Below are positions 58,180-64,000 of a DNA stretch of 64,000 nt, piece after piece (position 1 is the stretch's first letter; each line of letters begins with the position of its first letter). The translations under genes were made by a program, and so were the position numbers. Source of the DNA: Rhizobiaceae bacterium (GTDB taxonomy: Bacteria; Pseudomonadota; Alphaproteobacteria; Rhizobiales; Rhizobiaceae); assembly GCA_019635755.1 (NCBI GenBank), contig JAHBYW010000003.1, positions 496,001 to 560,000 on the forward strand. The letters are read 5' to 3'. The notes under the pieces were generated by a model. That model did no database searches, was not told the DNA's origin, and was given only the letters and a program-made list of their open reading frames with translations.

Positions 58180-59750
58180 CCACGCTCGGCGAAGCCCTTA
58201 TCCCGCTGCTCGAGGCCCACGGCGTCGATACCGTCTTCGGCATTCCCGGCTACCACACGGTCGAGCTCTATCGCGGGCTGGCGCGGTCGAACATCCGCCA
58301 CGTCACGCCGCGCCACGAGCAGGGCGCCGGATTCATGGCCGACGGCTACGCGCGCGTCACCGGCAAGCCCGGCGTCTGTTTCCTCATCACGGGACCTGGC
58401 CTGACCAACGCGCTGACCCCGATGGCGCAGGCGCGTGCCGACTCGATCCCGATGCTGGTGATCACCAGCGTCAACGCCGCGCCGACGCTCGGCAAGGGGT
58501 TCGGCTATCTGCACGAGCTGCCGGACCAGCGCGGCATGACCGACCTCGTGGCGCTCTATTCGCAGCGCATCGAGAGCCCGCGCCAGCTTCCCGCGGCGCT
58601 GCGGCGCGCCTTCAGCCTGTTCGCAGCGGAACGGCCCGGCCCGGTCCACATCGAGATCCCGCTCGACGTGCTCTCGGCACCGGCGGGCGACCTCGCCTTC
58701 GAGCCGGTCACGGCCGGCCCGCCGCCCGCCGACCCGGGCGCGATCGCCGAAGCGGCGAAGATCGCCGGCGACGCACGGCGGCCGCTGATCATCGCCGGCG
58801 GCGGAGCGCTGCGCGCCGGGGCCGATGTGCAGCGCCTCGCCGAGCGGCTCGACGCGCCGGTGGTGCTGACCATCAACGCGCGCGGCATCATGCATGGCCA
58901 TCCCCTCGCCGTTCCGGCGAGCCCCAGCCTCGATTCCGTGCGCACGCTGATGACGGAAGCGGACCTGGTCATCGCCGCCGGCACCGAGTTCGGCCCGACC
59001 GATTTCGACATGTATGCGCGCGGCGGCTCCGTGGTGCCGCCGAACCTGGTGCGCATCGACATCGACCGCTGGCAGCTCGAGCGCCGGCCGGCGCGCCTGT
59101 CGATCCGCGCCGATGCCGGCGCGGCGCTGGCGCGGCTCGCCGACGAGGTCGCGGCAAGGGCCGCCGGCGACGGTGCGGCGCGGGCAGAGCGGACGCGCCT
59201 GGCGGCGCGCCAGGAACTCGGCCCGGCGATGCACAGGCAGCTCGCGGCAATCGAGACGATCCGCGACACGCTGCCCGGCGCGCTGATCGTCGGCGATTCC
59301 ACCCAGCCCGTCTATGCCGCGAACCTCTTCTACGACCATGACCGTCCCGGCGGCTGGTTCAACGGCTCGGTCGGCTACGGCGCGCTGGGCTACGCGGCGC
59401 CGGCCGCGACGGCGGCCAAGATCGCCCTGCCGGACGCGACCGTCGTCTGCTTTGCCGGCGACGGCGGCTTCCAGTTCACGCTGCCGGAGCTGTCGGTCGC
59501 GGTCGAGCAGCAGGCGGCCGTCATCTTCGTCGTCTGGAACAACAGCGGCTACCGCGAGATCGAGGATTCGATGCGCGCCGTCGGCGTCGAGCCGGTCGGC
59601 GTGTCTCCGGCGCCGCCCGATTTCATCAAGATCGCCGACGCCTACGGCATGGCGGCGGAGCGGCTGCAGGGGATCGACGGGCTGGCGGCGGCGCTGCTGC
59701 GTGCACAGGCGAGCGGCAAACCCCGTCTGATCGAACTGGTGATCGCGTAG
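58176..59750 (+). CDS. Thiamine-diphosphate decarboxylase, AruI-like (5-guanidino-2-oxopentanoate decarboxylase)
   Basis: The 524-residue protein is a ThDP enzyme of the acetolactate synthase/benzoylformate decarboxylase group. The N-terminal catalytic Glu lies in TPRHEQGAGFMADGYARVTG, and the C-terminal cofactor site is FAGDGGFQFTLPELSVAVEQ followed by VVWNNSGYREIEDSM. The best family fit is AruI, which decarboxylates 2-ketoarginine in the arginine transaminase route; close relatives act on other 2-oxo acids. It is translationally coupled to the guanidino hydrolase. No aruH-type aminotransferase is in view. Confidence 0.82.
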   Translation: MTTLGEALIPLLEAHGVDTVFGIPGYHTVELYRGLARSNIRHVTPRHEQGAGFMADGYARVTGKPGVCFLITGPGLTNALTPMAQARADSIPMLVITSVNAAPTLGKGFGYLHELPDQRGMTDLVALYSQRIESPRQLPAALRRAFSLFAAERPGPVHIEIPLDVLSAPAGDLAFEPVTAGPPPADPGAIAEAAKIAGDARRPLIIAGGGALRAGADVQRLAERLDAPVVLTINARGIMHGHPLAVPASPSLDSVRTLMTEADLVIAAGTEFGPTDFDMYARGGSVVPPNLVRIDIDRWQLERRPARLSIRADAGAALARLADEVAARAAGDGAARAERTRLAARQELGPAMHRQLAAIETIRDTLPGALIVGDSTQPVYAANLFYDHDRPGGWFNGSVGYGALGYAAPAATAAKIALPDATVVCFAGDGGFQFTLPELSVAVEQQAAVIFVVWNNSGYREIEDSMRAVGVEPVGVSPAPPDFIKIADAYGMAAERLQGIDGLAAALLRAQASGKPRLIELVIA

Positions 59751-59870
59751 AAGATTCCGACAGCGGGCGGCTAGGCCCGCTCGTCCGCCAGGCGAAGCCC
59801 GCCGGCGGAGGGGCCTCCGCTTGAGACATCCGGCTACGCTGCCCGCACCCCGATGTGCTACACTCGTTCA

Positions 59871-60788
59871 ATGGCATCCACCGAACCCCCCGCCATCGAC
59901 CACCGCGCCGTGATTGCCTCCCTGCCGCAGGCCGAGCGCGAGCGCCTTACCCGCCGCACCAACCTGCACGGGCTGGCCCGCTTCGCGCTGCATCTCGGCG
60001 CGATCCTGGCGCTGGCAGCCCTGATCCTCGCCGGCGTGCCCGGCTGGTGGCTGCTCCTGCTGCCGCAGGGCATCCTGATCGTCTTCCTGTTCACCGCGCT
60101 GCACGAGGCGACGCACGAGACCGCGTTCCGGTCCGCGTGGATGAACCGGACGGTCGCCGCGATCGCCGGGTTTCTGGTGCTCGTGCCGCCGGTCTGGTTC
60201 CGCTATTTCCACTTCGCCCACCACCGCCACACGCACGACCCGGACAACGACCCGGAGCTGATGAGCCCCAAGCCGGAGACCATGGCGCAGTATCTGCGCT
60301 ACCTGTCCGGCATCCCGCTGTGGATCGGCATGGCGAAGGCCATCTGGCAGTCGGCGCGCGGGCAGGCCTTCGACGCCTACATCCCCCCGAAGGGCAGGGC
60401 CAGGGTGGTGCGCGAGGCGCGCCTCACGCTTGCCGCCTACGGGCTGCTGGCCGCCCTCTCGATCCTGCTGCAGACGCCGGCGCTGCTGTGGGCCTGGATC
60501 GTCCCCGCCCTGCTCGGCCAGCCCTTCCTGCGCGCCTATCTGCTGGCAGAGCACGCGCGCTGTCCCCACGTCGCCAACATGCTCGAGAACACGCGCACGA
60601 CGTTCACCAATTCGATCGTGCGCCTCATCGCCTGGAACATGCCGTTCCATGCCGAGCACCACGCCTATCCGGCGGTGCCCTTCCACCTGCTGCCGCGCTT
60701 TCACGAGGTGGTCCGGGCGCATCTGAGGACCACCTCCGACGGCTATGTGGATTTCCACCGCACCTATGCCGGAACGCTTGACGGATAG
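59871..60788 (+). CDS. Membrane fatty acid desaturase-family protein
   Basis: The 305-residue membrane protein has the three histidine clusters of di-iron desaturases/hydroxylases: HEATHETAF, HHRHTHDPDNDPEL and HAEHHAYPAVPFHLLPRFHE. About four membrane helices surround them. The substrate is unknown; family members act on fatty acyl chains, carotenoids or lipids. The ATG at 59871 is preferred over one 18 bases upstream. It is preceded by a 120-bp gap with a short stem but no clear promoter. Confidence 0.9.
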   Translation: MASTEPPAIDHRAVIASLPQAERERLTRRTNLHGLARFALHLGAILALAALILAGVPGWWLLLLPQGILIVFLFTALHEATHETAFRSAWMNRTVAAIAGFLVLVPPVWFRYFHFAHHRHTHDPDNDPELMSPKPETMAQYLRYLSGIPLWIGMAKAIWQSARGQAFDAYIPPKGRARVVREARLTLAAYGLLAALSILLQTPALLWAWIVPALLGQPFLRAYLLAEHARCPHVANMLENTRTTFTNSIVRLIAWNMPFHAEHHAYPAVPFHLLPRFHEVVRAHLRTTSDGYVDFHRTYAGTLDG

Positions 60789-60859
60789 GGCGTTTCGCCG
60801 CCTTTGCCTCGTCCCCAAATCGGAATAAGAACGGCGAAACGCCCGCCGCGGAGCCAGAC

Positions 60860-61840
60860 ATGACCCTCGTCACCCAGACGCCCAAGCTTGTCACCGTCGT
60901 CGGCGGCTCGGGCTTCATCGGCCGGCACGTCGTCCGGGCGCTCGCCCGGCGCGGCTACCGCATCCGGGTCGCCTGCCGCCGGCCCGATCTGGCCGGCCAT
61001 GTCCAGCCGCTCGGCAATGTCGGGCAGATCCAGCCGGTTCAGGCCAACATCCGCGCGCCGTGGTCCATCGAACGCGCCGTCGACGGCGCGGACCACGTCG
61101 TCAACCTGGTCGGCATCCTGTTCGAAGCGGGCAAGCAGACCTTCGCCGCCGTGCAGGACGAAGGCGCCCGCACCGTCGCCCAGGCGGCGCGCGCCGCCGG
61201 CGCGGGCCTCACCCATCATTCGGCCATCGGCGCCGACGCCGCGTCCGCCTCGATCTATGCACGCACCAAGGCCGCCGGCGAGAGCGCGGTGTTCGAGGCG
61301 ATCCCCGGCGCGACGGTCCTGCGCTCGTCGATCGTCTTCGGCGCCGAGGACGGCTTCTACAACCGCTTCGCCAACATGGCCCGCTTCTCGCCCGTGCTGC
61401 CGCTGATCGGCGGCGGCCACACGAAGTTCCAGCCCGTCTTCGTCGGCGACGTCGCCGAGGCCATCGCGCGCTCGGTCGACGGCGCCGTGCCCGGCGGCCA
61501 GATCTACGAACTCGGCGGGCCGGAGGTGAAGAGCTTCCGCGAATGCCTCGAGGAAATGCTGCGCGTCATCGAGCGCCGCCGCCTGCTGGTGCCCGTTCCC
61601 TGGTGGGCGGCGCGGCTGCAGGGCGCCATTCTCGGCCGCCTGCCCGGACACCTGCTCACCTCCGACCAGGTGACGCTGCTGGAGACCGACAACGTCGTCT
61701 CGGAGGCTGCGGAGAAGGCCGGGCGGACGCTCGCCGGACTCGGCATCCAGCCGCAGTCGACCGAGGCGATCCTGCCGTCCTATCTGTGGCGCTACCGCCA
61801 GGCCGGCCAGTTCACCCGCAAGGCGATCGCCCAGCGGTAG
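60860..61840 (+). CDS. NDUFA9-like NAD-dependent epimerase/dehydratase family protein
   Basis: The 326-residue protein is an atypical short-chain dehydrogenase with the Rossmann motif VTVVGGSGFIGRHVVRALA near the start, HHSAIGADAASASIYARTK and LRSSIVFGAEDGFYNRFANM. This is the pattern of the complex I NDUFA9 subunit family found in alphaproteobacteria and mitochondria. It may bind NADPH and assist complex I or quinone-related functions; no nuo genes are adjacent. It is followed 4 bases later by a TauE/SafE permease gene. Confidence 0.88.
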   Translation: MTLVTQTPKLVTVVGGSGFIGRHVVRALARRGYRIRVACRRPDLAGHVQPLGNVGQIQPVQANIRAPWSIERAVDGADHVVNLVGILFEAGKQTFAAVQDEGARTVAQAARAAGAGLTHHSAIGADAASASIYARTKAAGESAVFEAIPGATVLRSSIVFGAEDGFYNRFANMARFSPVLPLIGGGHTKFQPVFVGDVAEAIARSVDGAVPGGQIYELGGPEVKSFRECLEEMLRVIERRRLLVPVPWWAARLQGAILGRLPGHLLTSDQVTLLETDNVVSEAAEKAGRTLAGLGIQPQSTEAILPSYLWRYRQAGQFTRKAIAQR

Positions 61841-61844
61841 AGCC

Positions 61845-62612
61845 TTGGACGCGGCGGCGAGCCTCCTGCCCGACGGCATCGCCGCCTGGGTCGCGGCGCT
61901 GCTGGTCGTCGCCAGCTTCTTCACCTCCGCGCTTACCGCCACCTTCGGGCTCGGCGGTGGCCTGGCGATGCTGGCGCTGATGGGCCTGTTCGTGCCGGTC
62001 GCGGCGCTGATCCCGGTGCATGGCGCCGTGCAGCTCGGCTCCAACACCGGCCGCGCCTGGCACCAGCGCGATCACATCCGCTGGGAGGTGGCGGGGCCCT
62101 TCGTCGCCGGCAGCGTCGTCGGCGCGGTGGCCGGCGCCTTCATCGTCGTGCAGCTCCCCGACGCGCTGATGAAGCTGGTGCTGGGCGGCTTCATCATCGC
62201 CATCACCTGGACCGCGATACCCGGCATGGACCGCGTCGGGCGCGCGGGACTGGCGGCCGCCAGCGCCGTGCTGGCGCTGCTCACCATGATGCTGGGCGCC
62301 ACCGGGCCGCTGCTTTCCGCCCTCTTCGCGCAGATCATCCCCGGCGACCGCAAGGCACTGGTGGCGACGATGGCGGGCGGCATGTCGGTGCAGCATGTGC
62401 TGAAGATCATCGTCTTCAGCATTGCCGGCTTCGCGTTCTGGCCGTGGGTGCCGCTGGTCGCGGCGATGGTCGTGTCGGGCTATCTCGGCACGCTCTACGG
62501 CAGCCGCCTGCTGGAGCGGATCGACGAGGTGCGGTTCCGCTACTGGTTCCGGATCGGCATCACCGTGCTGGCGCTGGACCTCGTGCGGCGCGGGGTCGCG
62601 GGCCTCGTCTGA
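61845..62612 (+). CDS. TauE/SafE-family membrane permease
   Basis: The 255-residue protein has about eight membrane helices and the family motif TATFGLGGGLAMLALMGLFV near residue 32. Family members export sulfite, sulfoacetate or other small organosulfur anions; the substrate here is unknown. The start is a TTG at 61845, 4 bases after the previous stop; no better ATG exists upstream. Its TGA is immediately followed by the stop of the convergent uppP gene with no gap. Confidence 0.88.
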   Translation: MDAAASLLPDGIAAWVAALLVVASFFTSALTATFGLGGGLAMLALMGLFVPVAALIPVHGAVQLGSNTGRAWHQRDHIRWEVAGPFVAGSVVGAVAGAFIVVQLPDALMKLVLGGFIIAITWTAIPGMDRVGRAGLAAASAVLALLTMMLGATGPLLSALFAQIIPGDRKALVATMAGGMSVQHVLKIIVFSIAGFAFWPWVPLVAAMVVSGYLGTLYGSRLLERIDEVRFRYWFRIGITVLALDLVRRGVAGLV

Positions 62613-63419
62613 TCATCCCCAGACCGTCAGCGCGACCAGCCCGGCGCCGCCGACGATGAGGCGCCACCAGCCGAACAGCGCATAGCCGCGCTTCGACACA
62701 TAGGCGAGCAGCGAGCGCACGACGATCACGGCCACGACGAAGGCCGCGACGAAGCCCGTGGCGATGATGGGAAGGTCGGCGCCGGTCAGGATGTCGGCGT
62801 TCTTGACCAGGTCCAGCGCGAAGGCGCCCGCCATCGTCGGCATGGCGAGGAAGAACGAGAACTCCGCGGCGGTCCGCTTGTCGAGGCCGAGCAGCAGCGA
62901 GCCGACGATGGTGGCGCCGGAGCGCGAGGTTCCGGGGATCATCGCCAGGCACTGGATCAGGCCGATGCCGAAGCACGTCGCCAGCGGCAGTTCCGTCACG
63001 TCGGTGTATTTCTGCTTCAGCGGCATGCGGTCGATGACCAGCAGCACGATGCCGCCGAGGATCAGCATGACGCAGATCAGCCGGGGCGTCTCGAACAGCA
63101 CCGTCTTGATGAAGTCATGGGCAAGGAAGCCGATGACCGCCGCCGGCAGGAACGCCACGAGGATGCCGAGCACGAAGAGCTGCGTCGTGCGGTCGCGCGG
63201 CAGGTCGACCAGCATGCGCCAGAGCCGCGCCGAATAGACCGTGAGGATGGCCAGGATGGCGCCAAGCTGGATCAGCACCTCGAACGCCTTGCCGGTCGAT
63301 TCGAAACCGAGGAAATGCCCCGCCAGCAGGATGTGGCCGGTCGACGAAACGGGCAGGAATTCGGTCAGCCCCTCCAGGATGCCGAGCAGGAGCGCTTCGG
63401 CGATGGTCTGGTCGGGCAT
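62613..63419 (-). CDS. uppP: Undecaprenyl-diphosphate phosphatase UppP (BacA family)
   Basis: UppP recycles the lipid carrier for peptidoglycan and other envelope polymers. The 268-residue protein has eight membrane helices and the two family motifs: [20 protein letters not shown] near residues 13-32 (with the catalytic Glu and the PVSSTGH loop) and [20 protein letters not shown] near 155-174. Length and motifs are normal. It is divergent from an FzlA-like gene. Confidence 0.96.
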   Translation of the reverse strand: MPDQTIAEALLLGILEGLTEFLPVSSTGHILLAGHFLGFESTGKAFEVLIQLGAILAILTVYSARLWRMLVDLPRDRTTQLFVLGILVAFLPAAVIGFLAHDFIKTVLFETPRLICVMLILGGIVLLVIDRMPLKQKYTDVTELPLATCFGIGLIQCLAMIPGTSRSGATIVGSLLLGLDKRTAAEFSFFLAMPTMAGAFALDLVKNADILTGADLPIIATGFVAAFVVAVIVVRSLLAYVSKRGYALFGWWRLIVGGAGLVALTVWG

Positions 63420-63548
63420 GGATCACCTGTCGCGGCTTGCTTGTCACGGCGGGGACCTCTCCGTTATGGAGGATTCCGGCCGGCCGGTGAATCGGCGGCC
63501 CGAGACATACCGGCCCGGCTGCTGCTTGGCCATAGCCGCCACGGGATC

Positions 63549-64000
63549 ATGCTGACGCTTTTTCACCACTCCATGTTCGCGAGCTGCCGGTTCGTCCGGC
63601 TGGCCTTCGGCGAGTATGGCGAGGAGCTGGCGCTGATCGAGGAGAAACCGTGGACGCGGCGCAAGGAGTTCCTGGCGCTCAACCCCGCCGGCACGCTGCC
63701 GGTGCTGCTGGCCGAGGGCGACCAGCCGATCTGCGGCGCGGCGGTCATCGCGGAGTATCTCGACGAGACGCGCGGCGTGCTGAAACGGGACCGGCGGCTG
63801 TTTGCCGAGGATCCGATGAGCCGCGCCGAGATCCGCCGGATCGCCGACTGGTATCTCGGCAAGACGGAGAGCGAGGTGACGCGGCATCTGGTGCGCGAAC
63901 GCGTGCTGAAGCCGCTGATCCCGGGCTCGCAGGGCGGCGGCTCTCCCGACGCCGCGGCGATCCGGGCCGCCCGCGCCAATGTGAAGCAGCACCTGAAATA
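63549..64000 (+). CDS. Glutathione S-transferase-like protein, probably FzlA (cut by window edge)
   Basis: The frame starts at an ATG at 63549 and is open to the window end, giving the first 150 residues. It has the GST-like N-terminal domain (MLTLFHHSMFASCRFVRLAF, EKPWTRRKEFLALNPAGTLP, ICGAAVIAEYLDETRG) and the beginning of the helical domain. The EKPW-x-RR-x-EFL-x-LNPAG pattern is that of FzlA, the FtsZ-curving GST homologue essential for division in Caulobacter and conserved in alphaproteobacteria. The neighbouring uppP also serves envelope synthesis. A generic GST remains possible because the C-terminus is not seen. Confidence 0.7.
   Translation, partial: MLTLFHHSMFASCRFVRLAFGEYGEELALIEEKPWTRRKEFLALNPAGTLPVLLAEGDQPICGAAVIAEYLDETRGVLKRDRRLFAEDPMSRAEIRRIADWYLGKTESEVTRHLVRERVLKPLIPGSQGGGSPDAAAIRAARANVKQHLK

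Overview
The window is high-GC chromosomal DNA from an alphaproteobacterium of the order Hyphomicrobiales (Rhizobiales), most likely close to Mesorhizobium, Aminobacter or Phyllobacterium. This rests on several gene sets typical of that order: glnD-murJ-trpS-usp-nfu, the FYDLN-domain gene beside aroA with cmk-rpsA further on, a gbpR/chvE/gguA/gguB sugar-uptake locus, and an ActSR (RegBA-type) redox two-component pair. No rRNA, CRISPR array or prophage is visible. One tRNA, tRNA-Ala(GGC), is present.

Layout. 0-0.7 kb: the start of a leftward octapeptide-repeat protein cut by the window edge. 1.2-8.8 kb: glnD, murJ, an inserted vapBC toxin-antitoxin pair, trpS, a universal stress protein and the Fe-S scaffold nfu, which has an Irr-type (ICE) operator candidate. 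8.8-9.8 kb: an IS481-family element inserted exactly at the nfu stop codon, with a frameshifted transposase. 10-14 kb: L,D-transpeptidase, a CueR/HmrR-like regulator, GFA-family protein, cupin, galU, class II aldolase. 14.2-24.2 kb: a urease locus (ureD-A-J-B, ureC, ureE-F-G) split by unrelated small genes and by an oppositely oriented diheme cytochrome c. 24.3-25.8 kb: an acyl carrier protein and ketosynthase resembling NodF/NodE. 26-33 kb: glutathione S-transferase, H1-like basic protein, a beta-hydroxyacid dehydrogenase, a P-loop kinase, a CHASE3 hybrid histidine kinase followed by a GGDEF protein, and a MetE-C-like methyltransferase. 33.4-38.8 kb: chvE/gguA/gguB with divergent gbpR. 38.8-43.4 kb: hrpB, carrying an in-frame palindromic repeat, then actS-actR. 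43.4-44.4 kb: tRNA-Ala followed by 113-bp tandem repeats that restate its 3' end, then the FYDLN gene. 44.6-52.2 kb: aroA and cmk-rpsA, separated by about 3.6 kb that includes a PaiB-like gene and a lower-GC toxin/immunity cassette. 52.6-59.8 kb: a cationic-amino-acid ABC transporter with an Ldh2-family reductase, a DDAH/arginine-deiminase-like hydrolase and an AruI-like decarboxylase. 59.9-64 kb: desaturase, NDUFA9-like protein, TauE/SafE permease, uppP and the start of an FzlA-like gene.

The most unusual items are: (1) the toxin/immunity cassette at 47.0-49.6 kb, a frameshifted PD-(D/E)XK-like nuclease toxin whose D-x-K motif lies in the -1 frame, followed by two paralogous putative immunity genes; (2) a 177-bp palindromic element, exactly 59 codons, inserted in frame in hrpB; (3) tandem repeats behind tRNA-Ala that repeat the tRNA 3' end, reminiscent of the E. 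coli tyrT/rtT arrangement; (4) the IS481 insertion into a CTAG that supplies stop codons to both nfu and the transposase. All assignments come from reading motifs and gene order by eye; no database search was run.
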